From Areca catechu (lineage: Eukaryota > Streptophyta > Magnoliopsida > Arecales > Arecaceae), in NCBI GenBank assembly GCA_021397845.1, contig CM038039.1, positions 181,820,526-181,884,525 on the forward strand: a DNA stretch of 64,000 nt, in the 5' to 3' direction. Shown piece after piece: positions 54,750 through 64,000 of this stretch. The translations under genes and the position numbers were made by a program. Below the pieces are notes generated by a model. The model was not told where the DNA came from, searched no databases, and saw only the letters and a program-made list of their open reading frames with translations. The stretch's first letter is position 1. Every line of letters starts with the position of its first letter.

Positions 54750-56016
54750 TGTGACACCCCAGGATCCAAGATGCCTTTCTAGATATCCTGATTCTTTTCA
54801 AATGCTCTCCAGATGCCCAAATTCTCTCCAGATGCCATAGTATATTCCTAGAACAGGGCATATCATGAATCCAGAGGTCCATCTATGCCCAGCTCGGGAG
54901 AAATCAAGCTTAATTGCCAACCCAAGCCTTTAAGAACCAAGATTCCAATATGATGTCAGGAATATACCAGCCCAGGCAACCCAACTTCCAGGAGGCCCAA
55001 AGCCCATGCACCCCAAGCCCTTGGCCAGCCCTTGCTACCCCCCAAGAAGCCCAACATGCCAAGAGGGGCATCCTTAATGGTTGACCAAGTCCAAACATGG
55101 TGGAAGAGTTCAAATGAAAGGAGTTTGAGTTTTTATTTCATTCAACTTGTATACTCCTAATTCTAAGTTTATTTTGAAATATTTCTTCCACTTAAATTAT
55201 GTAAACATATTCTAACTAGGAGAAGACTTGTAATCCCTTTAGCAGAGGGCATGGGACTCTACAAATACCCTACCCCTCCTCCTCTTGTAATCAATTCTAC
55301 TCTTATGAAATTAAATTTTGGTGAAATATTATCTTGAGTTTTGGTGTTGTGTTTGATTTGCTTTTGTCCTTTACTTGGTCGACCTCTACCTCCAACCTTC
55401 ATCCACGCCCAAGCACCTTCGAAGTCTTCAAGCATCAGCCTTCATCCTTTGAGAAGAAGCCCAAGGCCACCACCTGCTAAGAGCCTCCTTCTTCTCCTAG
55501 CCACCAGCACTCCTAACCCTAATCTTTCCCTTCTATTTCATACCTTGCTTATTTCATTTGATTGTTGATTCAAACCTAACCTTGACACTTTGCAGGATCC
55601 CGAGGTGTTTTCCCTCCCCAAAGGAGGCTTTCCTTGCCTCTAGGACTACCTAGATCAGCCATCAAATCCAAGGGAACTGAAGCTTCATCATCCAGACTCC
55701 AATCAGAGTGTGTGTGATCTCTTTATCTGTTGAATCTACAATCTCTGATTGGTAATATCCTTTCCTACTCTTGATTTCTGATTTAATGAAGATTAGCCAT
55801 CCTAAGCCCAGAGTTTCTTAATTCTTGGGTCCTGACTTTTATTATTTTGCATGAATATGCCTGAGATCATGATGATTCTTTGTATTGCTAAATATCCTGC
55901 TAGTCTTTACTTAACTTTGAAAATATAGCCTACAAACAAAAATTATAAAAAAATTTAAAAAATTATTTTACTAGTTTTTCCTGCATATTTAGCAATCTTA
56001 GATTTGTTCTGCATCA
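54750..56016 (+). mobile_element. Element F: LTR of a chromovirus (about 1.27 kb)
   Basis: Begins TGTGACACCCCAGG and ends TTCTGCATCA, the same terminal word as the LTR of A. It is followed by GTTTAGTATCAGAGTTGG (56017-56034), a decayed tRNA-Met site. The left border is by eye, since the other LTR of F lies beyond the window. Confidence 0.65.
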
Positions 56017-57113
56017 GTTTAGTATCAGAGTTGGTTTAGGATAGCATTCATCTGCATTAGGATCACAAACACTAATTTTTACATCCTGCTAGCTTCATTA
56101 GGTGTATGTTTTTCATTTGATTTTGACTACCTAGGAATTTTATTTTTTTGTAAAATCTGCATGACATCTTTTTTGTCTTGTCCTTTGTTTTATCATAATT
56201 TTAATAAATTTTAGATAAAATTAAAATTCCTAAAATTTGGCGTATTAGAAACCCTAACTAAAATCCTAATAACTCTGCATCAGTTCGAAAATCCTAGGAT
56301 TTGCATCATCATCTGATTTGTTTTTTGCATCAAATTTGGTAGAGGTCATCATCACCATCCATCCTCTGTCATAGAATTTTTCAGATTTTTTTCTGCATCG
56401 AAATCTATGTCAAACACTCCATTAATCTGAACCCTAAATCTCAAAATTCTATGAACTCTGCACACTTGACTCAACCAAACCTAACCAACTTCCACACACC
56501 CCAATCCCAAGCTCAATTTGTTGCTAACCTAATCAACCTAAGCCTAATTTTCCACCTCATAAAACACACAAAATATTTTTATTTTTTTTTATTATTTTAG
56601 ATTGCATCAGGACCATTGATTGCCATCATCTCTTTAACCTAATCTTAAGGACAATTGCTATCTAATATCAGGGCAAGATTTCATCCCCTGTCCTGGGCCC
56701 AAAACAACCACCATCATTCTGACCTAAGCCTAATTAAAATTATTTAGACCTAATTTTTCTTAGAGGGCTAGGTGACACTCATAGGTCGGGTCCGAGCTGT
56801 GTGGGCTAACTAGTGCATTTAATCCTGTGGCTATTACTGAAAATTGGTATCTAAGGCTGGGGGTACAAAGTCAAATGACCTTAGTGGACTGGTGGTTTAT
56901 AATTAGGACCCTGTGACAAACAGGAGGAGCCTCTCACCACCCCACCCCCTACTTGGCCAGTGGAAGGATTAGCTGCTGGGTTAAGTGTAAGTTGAGCTAA
57001 CCCACTCAGTTTTGGCTCTAGGTCTAAGAAACCCTAGATTGTACTAACATTTTTCTTTTTGCATGCTTGGCTACACCATCTCATTTTGATTGATTAATTG
57101 ATTGTATGACTAT
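56017..57113 (+). other. Leader of element F
   Basis: AT-rich, non-coding. It shares leader wording with A ('ggccagtggaaggatt', 'ggctctaggtctaagaaaccctag', then the gag ATG), which supports its identity. Confidence 0.6.
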
Positions 57114-57565
57114 GAGATTAGGAACCCAATACCAAAAGTCTAAACCTCAACTCAGTTCAACCATGGGGTCCAGTCTTGAAGCACTCATAAGAACCATGAA
57201 TGAATAATTGAACCATAAACTTGACCAAACCAATACCCAGATGACCCAATTGACCCAATCCCAAAACCAATTGACCCAATCCTAAAACCAAATGAACCAT
57301 AGATTCAACCAAATAGACCAAAGATTTGATTAAATAACCCAAACCAAAAACCAGGCAACCCATAGGATTGACCAATTAACTGATAGGTTAGACCAGGTAG
57401 AAAATAGATTAGGGACCATAGAATGCTCCCAGGGGTCTAATGCTGAACCTGAATCTGACCCATCTTGTTCAACCTCTCAACCCCCTAGGGGAGCCCAAAA
57501 CCATCTTGTTCAACCTCTCAACCCCTAGGGGAGCCCAAAACCCAAACCACTTTATGGAGCCCAAC
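57114..57565 (+). pseudogene. N-terminal gag fragment of element F
   Basis: The frame reads 'MGSSLEALIRTMNE' near 57162, a stop, then Gln/Asn-rich heptads ('NQLTQS', 'NQMNHRFNQIDQRFD') and 'DRLDQVENRLGTIE'. This corresponds to the N-terminal coiled coil of the gag of A and B ('SMDTSMESLMRTMIKKMDRL' in B). It is cut at 57565 by element E, with CCAAC as the flanking five bases. Confidence 0.65.
57481..57540 (+). repeat. Short tandem duplication in the gag of F
   Basis: 'CCATCTTGTTCAACCTCTCA' followed by 'accccctaggggagcccaaaa' occurs twice in a row (57460-57500 and 57501-57540), a period of about 40 bp. Confidence 0.8.
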
Positions 57566-57579
57566 TGATGTGGAACTAG

Positions 57580-57695
57580 GCTTTGATACCAAAGATGATG
57601 TGGAATGAATGCTCTGATACCAAAAATGATGTGGAACTAATGCTTTGATACCAAGAATTATGCGGAATGATGTGTGGAACTATGCTCTGATAAAA
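57580..57695 (-). repeat. Iterated primer-binding-site copies at the inner edge of the E 3' LTR
   Basis: On the minus strand TGGTATCAGAGC or a one-base variant occurs at 57580-57591, 57611-57622 and 57642-57653; a decayed copy is at 57684-57695. Spacing is 31, 31 and 42 bp. Each is preceded by an LTR-end-like 'TTCCACATCA(TT)'. Confidence 0.9.
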
Positions 57696-59250
57696 TTACC
57701 CTAAGCATCCCGATGAGTACTGATGCTTATAACAAACACAGATTCAAATAGGGCAGGTTTTAAATCATGCATTCCCTCATGCTAGACTTGATAAAATGAG
57801 AAAGAACCAGGACTCTGAGATTGAGAAATCCCTGATCAAGGACATGCATGCATTTCAAAGTTTCAGATCTAAAACAAGGACCGAAAAATAAACCCTACGA
57901 CAGTAATAACTATTTTTCCTGTGATGAGTTCACTTATCCTTGGAAGATGCAGCCTGGATGATCAACGGTCAGCCGTCCAACGACAGGCATCAGGAGCGCG
58001 GGTTGATAGCTTGGATCCCTTCGGAGGTCCAGTACTAGAGAGGCCCTACAAGATTTAATTATAGGTTAGATTAGCCAAAACCAAAACACAACGGGTTAGA
58101 TCAGCCCAAACCAAGATAAATGGGATTAGGTCGGCCCAAACCAAAACACATCACGGCTTTAGGTCAAATGAACAACCCAAAAGCCAAAACGAAACTCAAC
58201 CGAAACTAAAATAAATAGGGCTTATTCCAATTTAGAATAAGTTTGGGATAAGTGTGGGATAGCGGGGAATAGCTAGAATAGCTATTCCCGTCGTCTTCAA
58301 CGGCAACTCAACGTGTTTCCAAGCTTCGTGGAACAGGGCAAAGGCTTGGAACGGGTAGAGGCTTCGTGGGGCAGCGGAGATGAAGACGGTGTCGTGGCGG
58401 ATCTCCGGGGAGCAGTTTTCCGGCATCGTGGCGGGCCGGAAGCGAGAGATCGGGCGACGGGAAGGACCGTAGGAGCAAAACTTGGCGACGGGAGGCCGAA
58501 GGAGGGTAGGCCAGAGACGGGAGGACCGTAGGAGGGCGGGTCTGGCGTCGGGAAGGTCAGAGGAAGGAGTAGGCTGGCGTTGGGGAGTCGGAGGAGGCTT
58601 ACGGACGTTAGGAGACCGGATGAGGCTTCCGGACGGTGGGAGGCTGGTGGAGGGAAGCGTGGGCGACGGGAAGACCGGATGAGGTTGTTTGGGCGATGGG
58701 AGATGGAGGGGGGGTGGTTCTGGCGTTGGAAAAACTGGAGAAGGTTTACGGGGGCGTGGGGTTGAAACCATGCGGCGGGAAAACCTGATGAGGGTGTTTG
58801 GGCGACGGGAAACAGAGGGAGGGGGGTGATCTGGCGATGGGAGATGGGGGAGGGAGGTCTGGCGGCTCGAGGTCGTCTGGAAGAACACTGAGGGATGGGA
58901 GCTTCTTTGGACCTATGGACAAGTGCTTCTCGGTGACGAAGGAGCAATGCTCGGGGAAGGCAGAGACGGTGTGAATCGGGAGAACAGCGGGATAGCTGGG
59001 GGGTCCTCGCACCCTTCGACGTCGCCGGCGGTGACGAAGGCAATGGCGGAGCTCCTCGACGTTACAACAGTAACGAAGGCAGAGAAAAATTCCTCGGAGA
59101 AGAAGAACTTTGCGTTTCTATTATATTCTCTGTTGTTTTTTTCTTCTTTCTTACGAACCATAGCCTTTTTATAAGCTGCAGCCACAGGGTTCCAGAATGG
59201 GCTACAACATAACTAATCTCATGATTAGTTACAAATTCAACTAACCTTTT

Positions 59251-59267
59251 GGGGGGGGGGGGGGGGG
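59251..59267. repeat. Run of 17 G
   Basis: Homopolymer run followed by 'tgcggggggaattttt'. It could be a sequencing or assembly weak point, and could also form G-quadruplexes together with the following G-run. Confidence 0.9.
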
Positions 59268-59424
59268 TGCGGGGGGAATTTTTACACGGGATTTTTTGGG
59301 ATTTTATGCCAAAAAATTGAAATAATAAAAAGAAAAATTCTAGAAGCTCCCAGAAATCTCTAGAAATAACAAGGGGAATGAGACCTGTACCGACGAGCTG
59401 ACCCGAGGCCACCGAGTTGACTCA

Positions 59425-60115
59425 AACCATGTTGAGTAAGGATTTGTTTGGCTTTGATATTCTTCCAAAAGATCCGGATCAATGCGTTGCAGGTCCTCTC
59501 TAATAATCCATGAGTCCTTTGATTTAGGATGATCTTGTCATTTTATCAAGTAGCGCTGATAGCCATTTCATTGAGTACTGATAGCTTGATCATCCAGGAT
59601 TCGCTTGATCTTCTCTCCTTGCTCAGGCCATTTTTGTGAACACTCCTAGATAGGTTCTCTCTCAAGTAAAGGGTCAAGCCCAAATGCCTCACTAGGAATT
59701 ACTGCCGGTTCCCTGTACTTAGTTAGATCAGAAACATTGAAAGTGGAACTAATGCCTAAATCAGGGGATAACTCGAGCACATAGGCATTGGATCCAATTT
59801 TTTTAATAATTTTATAAGGTCCAGCACTTCGGGAATGCAGTTTCTTGACAGTTCTAGAAGGAAACCGTTCATGTCTGAGCCTTATCATGACAAAATCCCC
59901 TACAGAAAACTCTTTGAAATGATTTCCAGAATCAGCTTGTCTTTTATAAGCATCGTTACTCATTTTGATCTTTTGGATGATTTCTTTATGCAAATTTCTA
60001 ATATGTTGTGCAAAAGATTCGACTAATTCGGACACGCATGCAATGGCAGGGGAATCAGATCAAGTGATTTATTGGGTTGGTATCCATGGACAATCTCGAA
60101 AGGGCTCTCTTTTGG
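59425..60115 (-). pseudogene. Integrase C-terminal part and chromodomain of element E
   Basis: The reading from 60115 toward lower positions gives 'SPFEIVHGYQPNKSLDL', 'HIRNLHKEIIQKIKMSNDAY', 'GDFVMIRLRHERFPSRTVKK', 'GISSTFNVSDLTKYREP' and finally a chromodomain with stops ('GYQRYLIK', 'SKDSWIIREDLQRIDPDLLE'). These match the equivalent parts of A and B. The integrase catalytic core is missing; the homology ends abruptly at about 60115. Confidence 0.88.
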
Positions 60116-60950
60116 AAATCAGCCAAATTATTTTAAAATTTGTACTTGATGCAAATTTTAATATGATGCAAAATGCAGACTCAACGATGCAGTTTTATTG
60201 AAGGAAAAATTTTATTGGACTCTCTAGGGCCTAAACCTAACAAACTATAAACCCTCTAGGTTTGATCCTGGTCCAGTGTGCACTTGAAAATTTACAATGG
60301 TACCTAACAAATGCCATAAGGTCTTCCAAAAGTAGGTCGCAAATCTAACATACTTAAAGAATTGGTGCAACCGAATAATCTCAACGTAGTATAGTTTGCA
60401 AGTTTAGAAAGCACTGGAAGCCTTAGGGTATGATAGGAAATCGAAGTTTTGTGACAATTTATTGGGCTTAGGAAACAGATCTTGGTGACTTGCGGAGACC
60501 TTAAGATTAGAATATTGAGCTATGGGTGTCATAAGGTCAAATTGATGAATGGAGAATTTGGTCAAAGTAAGTGTAGACTCTTCATGTAAGGACGGCTTAG
60601 TTGGTTCCAGAAAAAGGTCATCAACAGGAATGAGCTCTTTATAAGGGGGCTGAATTAGGTCCTGGATTGAGGCTAAAAGAGTGGGTTTCTTCCTAAGGGC
60701 ATTGATTTACGGGAACCAAGTTCTCACTAATTTTTTGTTGCTCTGGTTTTTCTAGACTAGGCTCAACAATCTTATCTTCTACATGGACTTCCTCAGGTAC
60801 GGTACTAGAGTTTAAATCTTCTCCTTCATACTCATCTAATAAACTCATGTCAGCCTCATATATTTTCTCAATGGGCTCATACTTGTCTTCTTCCTTTCTT
60901 AGCTCTTCAATCTGGGGATACCCTAAGTCTTGAATATTAGTGCACTCAAT
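60116..60950 (-). other. Deletion-junction region of element E
   Basis: From 60950 back to about 60730 an acidic linker ('YEPIEKIYEADMSLLDEYEG') resembles the post-knuckle gag linker of A and B. Between about 60650 and 60116 I can read no retroelement protein. It is either heavily mutated pol or foreign filler at a deletion junction. Confidence 0.45.
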
Positions 60951-61844
60951 TCATACTTTAGGGTTCTTGTTCCCATCAGTCATATGAACTAATGGGACAA
61001 TAGAAGTTGGTTGGTCTAAGGGAAGTTGACTAGGGTTGGGTTTGGGATCAAAGGTACTAACACTGCTGGGCTTAACTTGGTAGTTCATGAATTTTTTTTG
61101 ATATGACTCAAATTCCCTAGCAGTATCATAGGCTTCTTCCAAGTTATAAATCTTCCAATGGAGAAGTTCCCGCTGGATATCCCTACGTATGCCATCTTGA
61201 AACCTAGCTATGGTCTCAGACTTAGATTCAGTAGTGTTACATCTCCTGACAAACTCCTGGAATTTCTTGATATACTCAAACACTGGCCTATCATCCTGTC
61301 TCAGTCGGTACCATCGATCTAAAAGTCTTTATTCATAGAATCTTTCTAAGTACTTATCTCTCAACTTACTTCTCATGTCTCTCCAAGTACTTATTTCCTC
61401 TCCTTTGTGATAACATTCACTCTCAATAACATACCAATGCGACCTAGCATGTTGGATGAATTTGGTTTTGGCCAACCTAACCTGTCCTAATTCTGATATG
61501 TTGGTGCTCTCAAAATACTGATCCATTTGTTCTTCCCGATCGATATACACCTCAGGGTCTAGGCTTCCATTAAAAGTGGGGGCATAAGGTTCGGTGAGCC
61601 AAATAGGTCTTTCCTCTGGTTTGGTCATTGGAGAAAATGGAGTCTCAGGTTTATGCTTAAATGGTGGCCTAGGGGTTCTCTCCATGGAATCAAGTCGTGC
61701 CTCACATTGGTTTAACCTGGTCAATTGGGTAGACAATTGAGCAGACATTTGGGCAAAGTGTTCTGACATGGTTTTTAACAGGACTTCTTGCAGGTTGTCC
61801 ATGGATGACTCGGGCTGATATGAGACTCTTGCTCTAGTGGACAT
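60951..61844 (-). pseudogene. gag of element E (broken, zinc knuckle missing)
   Basis: It starts at the ATG at 61844 (MSTRARVSYQPESSMDNLQ), close to the gag starts of A and B. A coiled N-terminal part is followed by 'PYAPTFNGSLDPEVYIDREE', 'QMDQYFESTNISE' and 'WRDMRSKLRDKYLERFYE'; a break near 61329; then 'VFEYIKKFQEFVRRCNT' and 'RFQDGIRRDIQRELL'. These follow the gag domain order of A. The CCHC knuckle expected soon after is absent. Confidence 0.88.
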
Positions 61845-62335
61845 GATTCATGCAGGCAAAATCTTCTACGATTTACTAGACCTAGAATCTCAACTAGTTG
61901 CCTAAGTCAATGTGGCAAACTAGTCTATAGTAACTCTGTTCTTGGCCAGGTAGGTGTAGGGGAGTGTAGGTCCCTGAACGCCAACCTTAGACACCAATCT
62001 AGGATTGGCCAGGTAGGCAGACCAACTCACTAGCACTGAATCACCAATCCTAGACACCAAGAGCATTAGCACATACAGAATGGGCTGACGCTATGAATAG
62101 ACACTTAGTCTTAACTCGACCAGTTGGTGTCCCTAAGCTTTCTAGAGCAAAAGTACATTTCTACTGGACTTTAATTAAAAGCTTGGGTCCGAAATGCAGA
62201 GTGGTTGTTTTGGGCTAAGGAAAGGTAATGAAGTCCTTCCCTTATATTATGATATTACCATCCTTAAGTAGCTTAATGCAAAATATGAAATACACACTCC
62301 ATGATTTTAATATAAACTAAGAAAACAGAAATGAA

Positions 62336-62388
<53 letters not shown>

Positions 62389-62524
62389 CTTGTGATAAAA
62401 CAACTGAAATAAAGAAATGTGGTAAAACTAACTATGCAAAGAACTAATTATGAACAGGATTTCAGCTAACAAAATGCTGTAGAAAAAAAGTGAGTGAGCT
62501 AAACAAAATGCATGTACTAACTGT
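61845..62524 (-). other. Leader of element E
   Basis: Non-coding stretch between the primer sites and gag. It contains wording shared with the A leader ('caatcctagacaccaa', 'ggccaggtagg') and a CA/TA microsatellite. Confidence 0.65.
62336..62383. repeat. (CA)n(TA)n microsatellite
   Basis: About seven CA units pass directly into about sixteen TA units. It lies in the leader of E. Confidence 0.95.
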
Positions 62525-62705
62525 GCTCTGCTACCAAAAAAATGATGCGGAACCTAGGCTCGATACCAAAAAAAATGATGTGGAACTAGGCTCTGATACC
62601 AAAGATGGTGTGGAATGAATGCTCTGATACCAAAAATGATGTGGAACTAATGCTCTGATACCAAGAATTATGCATAATGATATGTGGAACTATGCTATGA
62701 TAAAA
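62525..62705 (-). repeat. Array of five to six primer-binding-site copies at the 5' LTR/leader junction of element E
   Basis: Minus-strand matches to TGGTATCAGAGC lie at 62525-62536 (one change), 62558-62568 (one base lost), 62590-62601, 62621-62632 and 62652-62663 (all three perfect), with a decayed one at 62694. Spacing is 33, 32, 31, 31 and 42 bp. Between them is 'ATTCATTCCACATCA' or 'CTAGTTCCACATCA', i.e. an LTR terminus. Compared with the 3' LTR there are two more units on the leader side. Confidence 0.92.
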
Positions 62706-64000
62706 TTACCCTAAGAATCCCGATGAGTACTGATGCTTATAACAAACACATATTCAAATAGGACAGGTTTTAAATTATGCATTCCCACATGCTAGACTTG
62801 ATAAAATGAAAAAGAACCAGGACTCAGAGATTGAGAAATCCCTGATCAAGGACATGCACGTATTTCAAAGTTTCAGATCTAAAACAAGAACTAAAAAATA
62901 AACCCTACGATAGTAATAACTATTTTTCCTGTGATGAGTTCACTTATCCTCGGAAGATGCGGCCTGGATGATCAACGGTCAACCGTCCAACGACAGGCAT
63001 CAGGAGCACGGGTTGATGGCTTGGATCCCTTCATAGGCTCAGTACCAGAGAGGCCTTACAATATTTAATCGCGGATTAGATTAGCCAAAACCAAAACATA
63101 ACAGGTTAGATCAGCTCAAACCAAGATAAAAGGGATTAGGTCGGCCCAAACCAAAACACATCACTGCTTTTGGTCAAATGAACAACCCAAAAGCCAAAAC
63201 AAAACTCAACCCAAATTAAGGTAAATAGGGCTTATTCCAATCCGGAATAAGTTTGGGATAAGTGCGGGATAGGGGGAATAGTTGGAATAGCTATTCCCAT
63301 CATCTTCAACGGCAACTCAACGTGTTTTCATGCTTCGTGGAACAGGGCAGAGGCTTGGAACGGGCGGAGGCTTCGTAGGGCAGCGGAGAAGAAGACGGCG
63401 TCGTGGCGGATCTCCGGGGAAGAAGACGGCGATCTCTGGGGAGCAGTGTTCCGGCGTCGCGGCGGGCCGGCAGCGGGAGATCGGGCGACGGGAAGGACCA
63501 TAGGAGCAAAGCTTGGCGACGGGAGGCCGAAGGAGGGTAGGCCGGCGACGGGAGGACCGTAGGAGGGCGGGCCTGGCATCGGGAAGGCCGGAGGAAGGAG
63601 TAGCCCGGCGATGGGGAGTCGGAGGAGGCTTACGGACGTTAAGAGACCGGATGAGGCTTCCGGACGGCGGGAGGCCGGTGGAGGGAAGCGTGGGCGACGG
63701 GAAAACCGGATGAGGTTGTTTGGGCGACGGGAGACGGAGGGGGGGTGGTTCTGGAGTTGGAAAAACTGGAAAAGGCTTACGGGGGCGTGGGGTTGAAACC
63801 GTGCGACGGGAAAACCTGATGAGGGTGTTTGGGTGACGGGAAACAGAGGGGGGGATGATCTGGCGATGGGAGATGGGAGAGGGACGGGAGCTTCTTTGGA
63901 CCTGTGGATAGGGGCTTCTCGGTGACGACGGAGCAATGCTCGGAGAAGGCGGAGAAGGCGTGAATCGGGAGAACAGCGGGATAGCTGGGGGGCCTCGCCC
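62576..64000 (-). mobile_element. 5' LTR of element E, cut by the window end
   Basis: Direct repeat of 57566-59006 with few differences and small indels, including an extra 'gatctccggggaagaagacggc' type duplication near 63410-63440. It includes the GC-rich block (63300-63960) whose frames on both strands are low-complexity. At least 1.4 kb is present. Confidence 0.88.

Larger units (their letters stand above)
57566..59390 (-). mobile_element. 3' LTR of element E
   Basis: The plus-left end is TGATGTGGAAC. The first 130 bp carry repeated primer-site copies. A GC-rich block (58290-59045) of 'gacgggaggcc' words yields spurious Pro/Ser-rich frames. The outer part includes a run of 17 G (59251-59267). 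The right edge is uncertain because the 5' copy is cut by the window end. Confidence 0.7.
57566..64000 (-). mobile_element. Element E: internally deleted chromovirus inserted into F (runs off the window)
   Basis: Long direct repeats, 57566 to beyond 59006 and 62576 to 64000, are its LTRs in minus orientation. The interior (about 59390-62542) keeps the beginning of gag and the end of integrase with chromodomain. Zinc knuckle, protease, RT, RNase H and the integrase core are gone. It must rely on relatives to move. The right end is outside the window, so the duplication of CCAAC cannot be checked. Confidence 0.85.

Noticed and set aside
58232..59043. Pro/Ser/Arg-rich frames of 218-248 codons, repeated at 63328-63936
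   Set aside because: Compositional frames in the GC-rich part of the E LTR, present in both LTR copies and open in several frames at once.
1..64000. A novel defence, toxin or biosynthetic gene system
   Set aside because: After reading all regions, only METE and retroelement or DNA-transposon sequences have support; nothing else shows conserved protein signal.

Overview
This window is a transposon-rich stretch of nuclear DNA from a flowering plant, very probably a monocot with a large genome; a palm-like genome is only a guess. The evidence is an intron-containing plant-type cobalamin-independent methionine synthase gene with GT-AG introns, surrounded by plant LTR retrotransposons (SIRE/Maximus-like and other Ty1/copia, chromodomain Ty3/gypsy, Tat-type and Athila-like Ty3/gypsy) and a hAT-type DNA transposon. 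Nothing prokaryotic, plastid or mitochondrial was recognised.

Layout. 1-2.2 kb: a SIRE-like copia LTR with internal sequence on both sides. 2.2-2.9 kb: a decayed copia reverse transcriptase on the minus strand. 4.47-6.20 kb: a non-autonomous hAT-like element with a perfect 8-bp target duplication. 6.9-7.3 kb: a 111-bp tandem repeat. 7.9-15.0 kb: the only host gene, methionine synthase (minus strand, 13 coding exons, 766 codons, plus a predicted 5' UTR exon and a 2.6-kb 5' UTR intron). 15.2-18.2 kb: a mosaic of Tat-like and copia LTR pieces.

18.2-45.6 kb is a three-level nest. A Tat-lineage gypsy element (C, plus strand, with gag, protease, RT, two RNases H, integrase, a 93-bp tandem array and an antisense extra gene) was split by chromovirus A at 22376-39834 (target duplication CAAGT). 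The 3' LTR of A was in turn split by chromovirus B, in the opposite orientation, at 30455-39025 (target duplication CAAAC). A and B each keep one gag-pol reading frame over most of their length, broken mainly by in-frame stop codons.

45.6-64 kb: a SIRE-like LTR (D); an Athila-like element (H) whose LTR was hit by a gag-only copia element (G, 48135-52053); a chromovirus (F) with one LTR and the start of gag; and, inserted into the gag of F, an internally deleted chromovirus (E, minus strand) that runs off the window end. The inner edge of the E LTR carries an iterated array of tRNA-Met primer-binding-site copies, which I consider the most unusual feature here.

I found no evidence of a new defence, metabolic or regulatory gene system. 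Apart from methionine synthase every coding region is a retroelement gene, and all of those are decayed to some degree. Boundaries given with target duplications are firm; LTR edges without them and clade names are estimates made by eye.
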